DNA of 64,000 nt, taken from Histoplasma ohiense (taxonomy: Eukaryota > Ascomycota > Eurotiomycetes > Onygenales > Ajellomycetaceae). The notes beneath the pieces were generated by a model. That model made no database searches, was not told the DNA's origin, and saw nothing but the letters and a program-made list of their open reading frames with translations. The position numbers were made by a program, and so were the translations under genes. Shown here piece after piece: positions 1-10,229 of the stretch; positions within the stretch are counted from its first letter, which is position 1, and each line of letters starts with the position of its first letter. The stretch lies in contig JAEVHH010000002.1 of assembly GCA_017607445.1 (NCBI GenBank), positions 3,215,501-3,279,500 of the forward strand, read 5' to 3'.

Positions 1-445
1 GCGCGCGCATGGGGAGGTGAGTAAATGCCTACCCTCATTAATGGGTTTCCATTCGGATACCCGGGTAGTAAATTTCCAGCGCTAACTGGGGCATCGTATT
101 CTAGAGAACCCTTTCCCACCTACTCTCCTCGCAACGCTTATCGCAGCCCAGCATATGCGCCCCTTCCAGCCCCTACCGATGCTATTCCCACCAGCTCTCT
201 TATTCACAACATACCTCAATCTACTAGACTACAAGGTTGATGCCGCCGGCATAAATGCTGCATGGTCGGGCTTATATTTACTCCTGGCTGCGAAATGGAA
301 ACAACCGTTCATGCAAAAGTGGGGAGCTAGAGGGATTGTGAGGGGTGCTGCTATCGGTTTTGGGTTTACTAACATGGTTAGTGGCGGGCTAGTTTATATG
401 CTTGGAAAGAGGAGGGGGGATGACGGTGAAGGACTAAGTATTTGA
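1..445 (+). CDS. Small conserved fungal membrane protein, 5'-truncated by the window edge
   Basis: The 3' exon (105-445) reads through two hydrophobic stretches, one around the LFPPALLFTTYLNLL segment and one around VRGAAIGFGFTNMVSGGLVYML, and ends in a basic/acidic tail. It is preceded by a good intron: donor GTGAGT at 17 and acceptor CTAG ending at 104. Bases 1-16 fit as the end of an upstream exon in phase 1, so the gene probably starts before the window. An ATG at 155 lies in the same frame and would give a 96-residue protein, but the frame is open and protein-like before it. The sequence has the look of a small two-pass membrane protein conserved in Eurotiomycetes. I do not know its function. 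The frame and stop are fairly secure; the 5' structure is inferred. Confidence 0.6.
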
Positions 446-928
446 AGAAATTATAACTATTCGGGATGGCATTTTGAAATTTTATTGTATTATATTTGAC
501 TATATTAACCTCATAGTTATGGCATTGGTGGTGTTATAGGTATGTACAGTAAAGCATGGAATTCTTTTTTGTGCAGGTTCAGCTTCTCCATAATGTGTTG
601 GACACATTTGTTTGACGGGTTCTGGTGTTGGCCTTTGGTTGTTCGTATCGTTCATATAATATCCGCTAGCTGTTTAATTATATCGTCGCTGGTATGTCAT
701 AGCCCAGGTCATGCGAGTATTCGATTCTCGGATTATATGATCTATCTAGGGGTCGTTGAAGCATTGTCATAGCCTCGATGTTTAAATACAACCGCTATAA
801 CCCAACCAGCCGAGAAGGGATGTGATAATTCGTGGCCGCTGATGCCCGCCAGAAATTCACACAAAGACTGCACGTGTACCAGTGGATGCTTAGGTGTTGT
901 AAATCATTCCATTTGAAACCCTCGTACT
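446..928. other. Intergenic, convergent gene ends
   Basis: AT-rich spacer between two converging genes. A short open frame at 542-772 has no recognisable domain or codon character. I see nothing else in it; it should hold the two 3' UTRs. Confidence 0.5.
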
Positions 929-1819
929 TCATGAGCTACCATACAATCTCTGGGATACTACCCAGTCGCAGATATCGGGTGTGACAAACTTCTCCAGTGC
1001 GTTGACGTCATTACTAACAGCAGCATTTCTAGCTTTCGTTGAGCTCACAGCTTCTACTCCGGTTTTCGCTCCTTCAACTAGCTCGATACGCTGAGCCCAT
1101 TCTCGCTTGCCTCCATCAGATTCCCTTGCCCCTTGAGCCAGATTCTGCAAGAATAATTCTTGATCCTTTCGACCGCCCCACTCAGAATCAGGCCTGAACG
1201 TCACTCTCAGTCGATGCTGAGCAAAGAACTGACTTAGAGGTTGGAGAGTATGTTCGGGGGGATAGTATTTGCAATCAAAGATTCGTACTAGTGTATCGTA
1301 TCCCGTAAGTAGGATCTGTTCAGGCGAACCGGGATAGAAGTTCGACGTGGATATGGCTGCTGCTTTGTCTATGAAATATGGCAACTTTGTTATTCCGATG
1401 TCCACAGTTGGGGCTCTCTGTTGATCTCCCTGTACACTATCATTGTGGACGCTGACTTGTTCGAGAGCGGACTGAATGTCTTCAGCAAATATCCGCATCA
1501 TGACGAGGCGATCCTCAAATGAAGCCGGCTTGGAAGCCTTGTCGGCATTCTGCGTAGCGAGAAGAAGCAGGAGTCTGACAGATGATGTATTGTCATGCCG
1601 GAGGAGGGCAGATTTGGCAATGTTGAGATGAGCTCGCGTTGGGGGGTTGAAAGATGAGTCTAACACATATAGCTTGGCTGGCCGCCCCGCTTGGGGTTTG
1701 CTTACGGGCACTGTATCCAGAATGTGGAAAACATCTGAAGATGAGATGAAATTCTGGAGAGAGGCATGATATGTTTGCCGCAGGTGATGCAGAGATTGAA
1801 CTTGAAACTTTGTCGTCAT
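929..1819 (-). CDS. POF1/NMNAT-like cytidylyltransferase-fold protein
   Basis: Single-exon gene of 296 residues if started at the MTTKFQVQ methionine (1819). The frame is open to 1867, with a 16-residue extension starting MRFLIF that is less likely. Near residue 55 it has SSFNPPTRAHL, the ATP-binding T/HxxH-type motif of the nucleotidyltransferase superfamily, and near the C-terminus SSTKARNA, matching the ISSTxxR motif that binds the triphosphate. This combination is typical of the fungal POF1 / nicotinamide-nucleotide adenylyltransferase group. Expected role is adenylyl transfer to a nicotinamide-type mononucleotide, or the ATPase and stress function described for yeast Pof1; substrate cannot be read from sequence. 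It converges with the gene to its left. The fold call is solid, the exact substrate is not. Confidence 0.8.
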   Translation of the reverse strand: MTTKFQVQSLHHLRQTYHASLQNFISSSDVFHILDTVPVSKPQAGRPAKLYVLDSSFNPPTRAHLNIAKSALLRHDNTSSVRLLLLLATQNADKASKPASFEDRLVMMRIFAEDIQSALEQVSVHNDSVQGDQQRAPTVDIGITKLPYFIDKAAAISTSNFYPGSPEQILLTGYDTLVRIFDCKYYPPEHTLQPLSQFFAQHRLRVTFRPDSEWGGRKDQELFLQNLAQGARESDGGKREWAQRIELVEGAKTGVEAVSSTKARNAAVSNDVNALEKFVTPDICDWVVSQRLYGSS

Positions 1820-4800
1820 TGGGAGATAAGAGTCGTCAATGCTATCACAGAAAATCAAGAATCGCACTGGTAGCCGTGAGGATTGTCATAGGCAGGAGTT
1901 TTATTCTAAAACAGTTGGCCCAAGTAATTTCCGTTGTTTACACGGCGGTATTGGCATAAATAAAGGATTCAACAACAAACCTTGTGTAAATGTTATATTC
2001 CAAGTCCCAAGTCAAAAATAAATAATTAAAGACGAACCGAATAACTTCATCGTTATTGCATCGTTTCAGCTGAAAATAAATATTATATGATGCAAATCCT
2101 GAAATCCATGCTTTTGCCGCCAGAACCCCACAATCCGGACACGGCGCCAATTGCCGCGCGGCTCCAGCATGGGCGCACCGACCCGCTTAGCCATTAAGTT
2201 AACACCAAAGACTCGTGAATATCCTAGTCACAATCATGCGTTGCATTTTCTGACGGCCACCTCGGTTCCAGGAATACGCTGGTCGATGAGAGCGGTCATA
2301 TTATTGCGGCTATAAAACATGCAATCATGTGGGAGGCTTTATCACTACGCAAAAAAGGATTAACCCTTAAGGTAGCCACCTATTCCTCAATATATATATA
2401 TATATATGTGTATATGCATGATTCACACCTGAGTCCACGGATGTTATGCAGATTTTCACAGACTTGCCATCGAAGAAGCAGACGCCTGAGTATCTGGACT
2501 TCTCATTCCATCCTTTTGTGTCTCTATGAACAGGAGCCATCCTGCCATGGTCCACGTTCTGAGCCTCGAACCGCCTGACCCGCGCTGGGAGACCATTCAT
2601 TCGCCGACCTCGCCTACTTGAGTGTGTCGCTTCTACTTTTGTTGGACTTCAAGGCATGAAATGAAAATTATAAACTTAACTCTGTGTTAATCGTGTGAAT
2701 TCTCCTTTAACCTCCAGGCCAGTCTGCTTGAACCCCTCTGTCGGAACTAAATAAGTCCGAATATTGTCCCAATTACTGAATATCAATAAAGTAAATTGAA
2801 TTGCTTATTCTAACTCCAATAATTACATGACATTCAGGTAGTATTTATAGGGAAGAGTATGCTTGCTTATATGAGCAAGGCAATGCAAGTTCTTGATTTG
2901 ACACCCTCCTTTTTGCCGCACACCTGGATAGCTGATCTCAAGTTCATCAATCGCACCTGTTATCAATGTATGGTCTCACCATCATTCCCGAGGCAAAGAT
3001 CTTTGCATTTCAAGTGTTGGCGAGGTAAAATGACTCTGAAGCAGCATGCCGCAAGTGTACCAGTCAAGGCACATAGCTGCACTGTTTTCTGACACTAGGG
3101 AATCTGTGCAGTTGCCTAGAAACGTGACCCGAGGACAACGATCAGAGTAGTGCCTCACTCACTCATGCACAATGTATCACCAATGGAAAAGTCTAGCGTT
3201 GCGGCTTGGACGTGAGAACGACTTGCAGTAACATCCCCAGTTGGGTGCTATAGGTTGGCTAATCGCGCAATTCTAGCTCGTGCGCTGCTGGCATGTCATG
3301 GACTTGTCAGCCTCGCCAGCATCATCAATAAATAGCATTGCTCAACTTGGTTCATTGCACTTGCGCCATGCTAGGACAATTGCTGAAGCGCGGATGAATT
3401 CGAATATCAGTTCCGAAGTTTATTTGGCTTACTGGTTTGCAATAACTACCTACCTTCCCGAGGAATTAAGTGGAGTTCCTTCCTCTGACAGTATTCCGCT
3501 TCTCAGTTGCTTGTCTATATCAAGTTCATCAAATTACTTCATTCAATCTGAATTAGTCCTCACAATTAAATATCTAAATATTTATGGAATCGCTATTGCT
3601 TAGCTAGCCTGATGCTGGGTTACAACGGCCACTTCTCTGGCACAGATTTCCATTCCTACCAGTCTTTCCAACGATGGTTGCCGCATCTTGTGCGGCGTGG
3701 GTGAGCATTGGAGGACACCAAGCTCATGCGCGACGTCGCGGTCTACTTCAGCATTCCATGTGACGTATTTGGCAATATTTTTCATGCGTCAGGCTACTCA
3801 AAATTTCGCCATTCAGCAGGTATGACCTATTGAGTAGTGACTTATTGTCGCCGGCTCTGTGCACACTGCAATAACCAACCGAGCTGTTGGTGAGACTGGC
3901 GATATCGCTGCCCAAGCCACAACCAACGAGTCGAACGGATGGGATCGCTAAAACTGGATTGGGGACGCGACGTGCTGCTGAAATTTATGGGTAATATCCA
4001 ATAACCCAGGAGAGACTCGACTCTAGTAAAGGAATGGCGGACATACTTAATTCAGTATGCATGTTGGAAACGAGGGAATAAAATACCGTAACGCGCATTA
4101 TTTCAAGAGCCATCTGTTCTTGTTTTGTTTAGGGAAAAACGGAGAGATAGTATTTTGTCCGAATCATTTAATTTCGATCTACCCGAGGATGTTGTTATTT
4201 CTCCTTTGTCTGTCGTATGATGGCACGGTTCGCATGTTTGTATGGTAGTAAACAAACTACCAGCAACCCCCCTACGTGATATGTAGGGATCAAATGTCCC
4301 TTCGGAGCTTTATATGAGAAATATTAACTGGGCTTGTTGAACCATGGCAATATTATATCCTCATGCCGTTCGAGCATTTATGTAGAGTACATGTAGAACC
4401 GCGTCTGGTAGTATCGCATTTCTAAGTCCAATTCAAGTGGGAAATGCCGTGGGTCAGGAAATTTTCGCCTGGATATATTAAACCTCCCGAGGCCTGGCTA
4501 TGCATGGAGGCGAGGGTCCCATGCGATGATGGAGGTCAGGCCCATGGTTCGAGAATCAGCCTTTGAAAAATGGATGCTCCTGGCACAACCTGGATACTAT
4601 GATAATAACGTCAAGCAAGGACTTTGAATTGGAGAACACGACGTATAAGGGGGACGAAATATTGGTATGCCGGATTGAGCACCGCAAGCTTGATCCAGAT
4701 ATCTCGTTCTTCATGGATCCAGAACGTGCTCCAGTAGGTCCAGTACAAGCGGCGGGCTGGTTCGCCGCCCATCACCATCACAGACAAACGCCCACCAACA

Positions 4801-6471
4801 CGCCTTACAAAATTCAGTGGTCCACGCCACGCGCATCGCGATGTGTAACTGGTGTTGCTGGTTGTGGGCCGGCACAACGCAGAAGCAAACGCAGGACAGA
4901 TTTGGAGGGGAATTGCTCCACAGCAAGCCGCGTTGCGTTCATTTTTTGAAACAAAGCTGGTTGTTGCTCAGGCCGAGCCGGTGTCATTCCTACCGCGAAT
5001 TTTTCGCGTCCAAACATCAGCGGGAACATTGAAACGAGCAAGGATAGTTACTACATAAATAATAAATAAATAAATAAATAAATTAATAGTTAAATAGTTA
5101 CCCCAGTGCTTGCATGATGGCGATGATGTCACCGCTGTGGCAAATCTCGACGCTGTGATTGGCGAGGCTGACTAGTCAGGGGCACCGAGTATAAAATCCC
5201 CAACATGCTGGGCCGTGTCCTATGACTCCTACCAAGAAACAAACATTCCCAGGGAACCTTTTGTTTCATCAATTCGCACCAATTGTGATACGCCGTCCCT
5301 GCTGAGATCTATGGAGCTCATAGTGGAACTGGTGCTGTTTATGGAAACTGTATTCGAGTTTCAGATATTCCGACGCCCAATGCTTCATACCGCACTGTTT
5401 TGGTTGGAACATCATCGATCCACTCGGTCAACCTACAACGGTTCGATTAACTGCAAGACAGTGCCGGAACATGAACACAACCTTTGTTTTGCTCTCACTC
5501 ACTCACCCACTCGCTTTCTCTCTCTCCTTTCCTTTTTCCCGCCTTTGGTTTTGGAGCTCCACGAGGCGAGAGAGAGCGGCCATCCAGAGGTAATTTATCG
5601 TATAGTAGTTTCGCTGTCAAACACCAACACCAAAGTCCGTTGAGCTCGAGAACCAATGGGCCCCTCTCTCTCTGTGCGGTCCCTGCAATTAAATATTAAC
5701 TTTACTTTAGATGCCCGACCGCACTTTCCAGATCTTCCTGTGTGAGGTTCGCCGTTCCGGACCCCACAGTACATAGAGTCGGAGACTGGAACGTGCAAAT
5801 CCCTATCACTCATGAATAATATTTCATGAAGAGTGAGGATAATTCAACGAATCAGAGGCATTTGCCACCTGCGGGCCGTGCTTTCGAATGGATCCCCGTT
5901 GTATCTCTCCCAAAACTGGGTCTGGAAATGAGTTTACGTCTCATCCAGCATGGGTTGAGTTGGAGTTTGGCCCCTTGGGCAAGTAACGTGGAAGAAGAGT
6001 ACGGATTACTGATAGGAATGCTCTGCTTGTCGAGCGGCCGAAACATTGTCCCACTTCCTGGAATCAAAACAATATCTGAGACTTTTTTTTGACTTTCCTG
6101 CTCTCTCGAGCTTTTACTTTTTTTATCCTCCACCTCCTCTCCTTTTTTATCCTCCACCTCCTCCCCCTTTTTTTTTTTTTTTTTTTTTTTTTTCAACTTT
6201 TCAATGTTTTGTTTTCACGTTGTTTTCGAATTCCCCTGTTCTACATTCGTTTAGAAACCTTCGCGACTAGGTCGTTTTCCCTTCTTCCAATTCAAGTCAT
6301 TCGTGATAAGCTGGCTCTCGCGAATAGATTTCGCGGTCATTTCATTGACTTGATTGCGATACCTATATTGTTCTTTCGTGGATAGGAAGAACATTCAAGA
6401 GGGGTCTCTCGTTTTCCAATCGAATTTTGGAGTTTATTTTCAGTGGCATTGATTGGCAAGTCATCTTCAAA
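1820..6471. other. Long gene-poor interval with simple repeats
   Basis: About 4.6 kb without a convincing gene. Small open frames (2327-2578, 3280-3603, 4563-4949, 5215-5643) overlap on both strands, lack domains and have no clear splice structure. Seen in it: a TA run near 2391-2407, an AATA tetranucleotide run near 5057-5083, a pyrimidine-rich stretch from about 6085 and a 26-base T tract at 6168-6193. The last two lie in the likely promoter/5' UTR of the collagen-like gene. The interval may hold eroded transposon sequence, but I cannot identify any element or terminal repeat. Confidence 0.45.
6121..6193. repeat. Pyrimidine repeat plus 26-base T tract upstream of the collagen-like gene
   Basis: An 18-base unit TTTTATCCTCCACCTCCT occurs at 6121-6138 and again at 6145-6162 (24-base period). 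A run of 26 T follows at 6168-6193, about 280 bp before the ATG at 6472. Pyrimidine tracts are common near fungal transcription starts; this one is unusually long and is a likely site of length variation. Confidence 0.85.
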
Positions 6472-7985
6472 ATGGATTTCATCCGCAAGTTATCCATCGC
6501 TGTTGCTGTAACTGCGGCAGCTTTAACTGAGGCTCATCCTTTGAACCAATTTGGCTACCGTAATTATCCGGCTCAGTCCAATGGCAATAACGAATCTTCT
6601 AGCTTGGTATATTCATCAAGCCAACCACCCATTCTACCCATTTCCTTCAGCGACAACTCCACATCTGGGTCCTCAACCAGTGTTCCAACTAGTTACACTC
6701 TACCGGCTAGTGTATACATCGGCCCGTTGACCACTGCAGCTGGCGCGAGGAAGAACATCTCCATGTCACAAGTCCTCAAGCCTGCTTTGACCACAGGTGG
6801 ACCCCTCACCATTCCGGCTGTACAGTTAAACACCACCAAGTCGACAGTTACAGTGACTTACAATCTCGGAAATAGAACTCGGACCTCCATTATCACGCGA
6901 ACTTCAACCATTGGTCTAACTCCGGTATGTCTCTACACTTCAAGAAACAGAAATCACCCGTACTGACTTAGATATTCTAGACTCCTGACCCTGACTACAT
7001 TAATTTGTCAACAACTTGGACAAGTACTACGACTATAACTGTGCCAGTGACAGTACATCCAGGAGGCCCAGGAGGCCCAGGAGGCCCAGGAGGCCCAGGA
7101 AGCCCAGGAAGCCCAGGAAGCCCAGGAAGTCCAGGAAGCCCAGGAAGCCCAGGAAGCCCAGGAAGCCCAGGAAGTCCAGGAAGCCCAGGAAGTCCAGGAA
7201 GCCCAGGAAGCCCAGGAAGCCCAGGAAGCCCAGGAAGCCCAGGAAGCCCAGGAAGCCCAGGAAGCCCAGGAAGCCCAGGAAGCCCAGGAAGCCCAGGAAG
7301 CCCAGGAAGCCCAGGAAGCCCAGGAAGCCCAGGAAGCCCAGGAAGCCCAGGAAGCCCAGGAAGCCCAGGAAGCCCAGGAAGCCCAGGAAGCCCAGGAAGC
7401 CCAGGAAGCCCAGGAAGCCCAGGAAGCCCAGGAAGCCCAGGAAGCCCAGGAAGCCCAGGAAGCCCAGGAAGCCCAGGAAGCCCAGGAAGCCCAGGAAGTC
7501 CAGGAAGCCCAGGAAGCCCAGGAAGCCCAGGAAGCCCAGGAAGCCCAGGAAGCCCAGGAAGCCCAGGAAGCCCAGGAAGCCCAGGAAGCCCAGGAAGCCC
7601 AGGAAGTCCAGGAAGCCCAGGAAGTCCAGGAAGCCCAGGAAGCCCAGGAAGCCCAGGAAGCCCAGGAGGTCCAGGTGGACTTCCAGTCTCCGGATGCCCT
7701 CACACTAGTACTGTAACGGTTACCCTGAAGGAAACCGTCTTTCTGGTATGATTCTTTGTCGACTCTTTCTTTAGCACTATGTCTTTTTTCTGACAAAAAC
7801 TTCAGTCCGCTAGTGCACCTCCTGTGTCGGTGGTAGTCACGCGAATTCTACATAACAATGATACATCGACCACTCGCCCAGGTGCTCCCTACCCTACCGG
7901 AATACTTCCACAGGCCCAACTTAGTGGTGCTTCTGGGTACTTGAGAAGCGTGCGTCCGATGCCCTCTAGAGGCTTTGGTCATTGA
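6472..7985 (+). CDS. Secreted collagen-like Pro-Gly-Ser repeat protein
   Basis: Three exons by frame and splice sites: 6472-6924, 6981-7745, 7806-7985, giving 465 residues. Both introns have GTATG donors and TAG or CAG acceptors and fall between codons. The N-terminus (MDFIRKLSIAVAVTAAALTEA) is a signal peptide. A Ser/Thr-rich segment with several N-glycosylation sequons follows, including NESS, NDTS-type and NRT sites. Next are 69 consecutive Pro-Gly-X triplets (7059-7679), about 63 with Ser and 6 with Gly as X, the Gly ones at the two ends. A Cys-containing and Thr/Val-rich segment closes the protein, with no clear transmembrane span or GPI signal. PGX periodicity supports a collagen-like triple helix or extended stalk. 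The role is inferred to be cell surface or matrix, possibly adhesion. No named family is recognised beyond collagen-like repeats. Confidence 0.85.
7059..7679 (+). repeat. 9-bp minisatellite encoding (PGS)n
   Basis: The unit GGAAGCCCA (Gly-Ser-Pro) is repeated in tandem without interruption, 69 triplets counting edge variants. Edge units are GGAGGCCCA (Gly instead of Ser). A minority of internal units carry AGT instead of AGC for Ser, for example near 7129, 7174, 7192, 7498, 7606 and 7624, concentrated toward both ends while the centre is almost uniform. Because 9 is a multiple of 3, copy-number change keeps the frame. The unit contains no stop in any frame, so all frames on the sense strand, and one on the antisense, stay open. 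Confidence 0.97.
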
Positions 7986-8024
7986 AATCCCGTTCTGTAG
8001 CACAGCGCTGCTTGAAACTCGCTC

Positions 8025-8025
<1 letters not shown>

Positions 8026-8067
<42 letters not shown>
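8026..8067. repeat. 42-base poly-A tract
   Basis: Uninterrupted run of A starting about 40 bp after the collagen-like stop codon. It could be the 3' tail of a retrotransposed copy or simple slippage; no target-site duplication or element body is visible beside it, so slippage is the simpler reading. Length may be affected by assembly. Confidence 0.9.
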
Positions 8068-8069
<2 letters not shown>

Positions 8070-8419
8070 CTTGATGACTTGAGTGAGACTTCACAAGCCC
8101 TGAAAGCCTCAAGCGCAGGACGCTCAGTGTGGACTGGTTTGCGCAGGGACGAACTCTTCATAACGAGATAATACTTGCTGTTGACATTTGCTTTTTCTTT
8201 TCTCCCCCTTCTTTCGTTTTTCTCACAAGACATCTGGGTTACGGTTACGGGGGGCGTGGGACTTCGAGGAGGCAGGCAGGAGTTCCGGATTATAGGGGCT
8301 GGCGTCAAGGAAAAAAAAAAAAAAAAACTACACGCTGGGCTTCGGTCAGGAATTTCATGAACTTGTTTCTCGCGCAATCAAACCCCTTGGATCCCTTTCC
8401 CAGTCTTAGCCAGCAACGG

Positions 8420-8420
<1 letters not shown>

Positions 8421-8452
<32 letters not shown>
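8421..8452. repeat. (TA)16 microsatellite
   Basis: Perfect dinucleotide run in the spacer between two convergent genes. A shorter TA run lies near 29766-29780 in another 3' region. Confidence 0.95.
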
Positions 8453-8456
<4 letters not shown>

Positions 8457-8978
8457 ATGGGCCGCGACTACTCTTTATTCTCCCGATTTAATAGGAAACG
8501 GCAGTAGGGGATTTGATCATGTGTCAAGAATCCATCTTCTACCAGTTGTAAAATTAGAAAACCTGCTACCTTTGAGCCATGTACCTTTAGCTTTTCTTGT
8601 TATCTCTCACGGACCATCATAGTCTGCCCCCTTTAAGTTTATGGTAACAAAAACAGCAGCAGGCATTGTTGGTTTTCGAGGTTGGGTAATACACACACGC
8701 ACACAAAGAGGAAGAGAGGGGGGGGAGAGATGGCTACGCTCCTTAATGCCATCAAAATATGCTAAATATATAATCAAACCAGAGGGTGGCATTGGCCAAA
8801 AATGATATGACCAAAAAACATACATCGAAGTAATTTTTTTTTCTTTTCCTTATTTTTGTTGTTGTGATTTCGACCAAGATTAAGATACGGACATAGTCAC
8901 ACTTTGTCAACAGTTGGATGATAGGCTAAATTGTAAAACAGCTGTATTCGATTGTCGCAGGTATCAAATCAACCCGAA

Positions 8979-10229
8979 TCAACATCCTACCTTTGATGAG
9001 ACTGATTCAAGCCCGTAATGAGCGATTGTTTGCCGTGTATTCTGCCACTCTAACCATGTCATAGCTTGTAACAAGCAATCAGCGAGGTCGTCAAGTTTCC
9101 CAATTTCAAGGGTTTGCGAGCCATCCGCGGCAGAGCGGGGGGCCATATTAGAAGAAGAAGAAGAAGAAATTGGCATGATAAAGCCCCCCCTTTTCATAAT
9201 ATTTGCTTTTCTCGTCTTCTCTCCCCATTTCTTTAAGTAGGCATTGACTACCTCATTCACCTGACGGTCGGTGCTGAACCGCACACCAACATGGTTACCC
9301 AAGTTGGCTGGCTGTGTGCCGCTGACGTGTGATCCAGTACACGAGGAGAGCAGTCTGCCAATGAGATCTATTTTGATTTGCTTGCGCCTATTCGGAGACA
9401 TCGATTGGGATATATGTTTCGTTGATGGGGCTGCTGTCCTTTTGGCTTTCGGTTCCGGGGAGAGATCTTCTTCATAATCCATCCAGTATTTCATTATCCG
9501 TTGAGGTTCCACGCCTTGGATGACAATGTTGGCTACGTCGCCTTTCCGCTCCTGTTGTATTGCACGAAGAACTGCGTACAGCATTCCTTCGAAAACGCCG
9601 ACTCGAATGGTCCATTCCTGGACCGCACTACTCCCGCCGGATCTAAACCGTTGCCTTTCAATAAGGATGTGTGTTGGTTGATACGTTGCGAGGAGAGTTG
9701 ACATGAGGGTGTATGCATGTGCGGCGTAGAGTTTGGGAGCAAATGATTCTTTCTCCTGCTCGTTTTGCAACACAATTCCATCGCACTGTCTAGCGTCGAG
9801 TATGTCGAGTGCTTCCGTTTTGCGCCCTTTGGCTATCTTGCCTTTAGGATTCATTTCCTCACCCATTTGAAAATCCAAAACTGAATTCGATGCAAGCGAA
9901 GAAACAGATAAGCGACACCACGCGTTTAAAATAGGAGAGCTCAACACCCCAGCCTGGCGCGGAGGAACAAGCAAGTGGGCAAATGCTAAATTTCGAATGC
10001 CCATGTCAATGCTGAGGATTCTCGCCGGTTCTTTGTCGCTCATGAATGTTTCTTGTAGGCTAGCGTTTTGGGCGACGGGCCGTGGTTCACCGTGGAGAAC
10101 CCGATCCAAACGCTCTATGAGGACCGGCTTGGTACCTGAAGACAATATTCCCATCAGAGAAGCAAGTCGCTGAAGTTGGCGTACTTTAAGGGAAGGTAGC
10201 CATGTCGTAGGAGATGCGGGAGGGGCCAT
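8979..10229 (-). CDS. CCE1: Mitochondrial Holliday junction resolvase, Cce1/Ydc2 type
   Basis: Single-exon gene of 416 residues. The N-terminus contains a SAP-like helix-turn-helix (about residues 11-45, LPSLKVRQLQRLASLMGI) as in fission yeast Ydc2. The RNase H-like nuclease core follows: first catalytic Asp in ILSIDMGIRNLAFA (D75), a Glu in HILIERQRFRSG near residue 195, and the closing acidic pair in KLDDLADCLLQA near residue 385. These are the metal-binding residues expected of the family, which cleaves four-way junctions during mitochondrial DNA recombination and segregation. The RFRSGGS segment after the Glu is a family hallmark. It diverges from the trehalase gene and converges with the collagen-like gene. 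Identity is secure from motifs and length. Confidence 0.92.
   Translation of the reverse strand: MAPPASPTTWLPSLKVRQLQRLASLMGILSSGTKPVLIERLDRVLHGEPRPVAQNASLQETFMSDKEPARILSIDMGIRNLAFAHLLVPPRQAGVLSSPILNAWCRLSVSSLASNSVLDFQMGEEMNPKGKIAKGRKTEALDILDARQCDGIVLQNEQEKESFAPKLYAAHAYTLMSTLLATYQPTHILIERQRFRSGGSSAVQEWTIRVGVFEGMLYAVLRAIQQERKGDVANIVIQGVEPQRIMKYWMDYEEDLSPEPKAKRTAAPSTKHISQSMSPNRRKQIKIDLIGRLLSSCTGSHVSGTQPANLGNHVGVRFSTDRQVNEVVNAYLKKWGEKTRKANIMKRGGFIMPISSSSSSNMAPRSAADGSQTLEIGKLDDLADCLLQAMTWLEWQNTRQTIAHYGLESVSSKVGC

Larger units (their letters stand above)
7986..8978. other. Intergenic with dense simple repeats
   Basis: About 1 kb between the converging collagen-like and CCE1 genes. It holds a 42-base A tract (8026-8067), a 17-base A tract (8311-8327), a (TA)16 run (8421-8452), a CA-type run near 8691-8704 and a purine stretch near 8705-8730. 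No gene is seen; short open frames here consist largely of the repeats. Confidence 0.7.

Noticed and set aside
5215..5643. 142-codon plus-strand frame
   Set aside because: No recognisable domain or family; it lies in a gene-poor interval and part of it is made of pyrimidine tracts.
7016..7708. Second sense frame (Arg/Lys/Pro repeats) across the minisatellite
   Set aside because: Same unit read one base shifted; it lacks the flanking exons and starts within the real exon 2.
7008..7796. 262-codon antisense frame rich in Trp/Ala/Ser
   Set aside because: It is the shadow of the 9-bp repeat, with no signal peptide, domain or promoter; the sense gene has proper exons and introns.
8026..8067. Poly-A tract taken as a retrotransposon 3' end
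   Set aside because: No element body or target-site duplication is visible, and A tracts of the same size occur elsewhere in the window.
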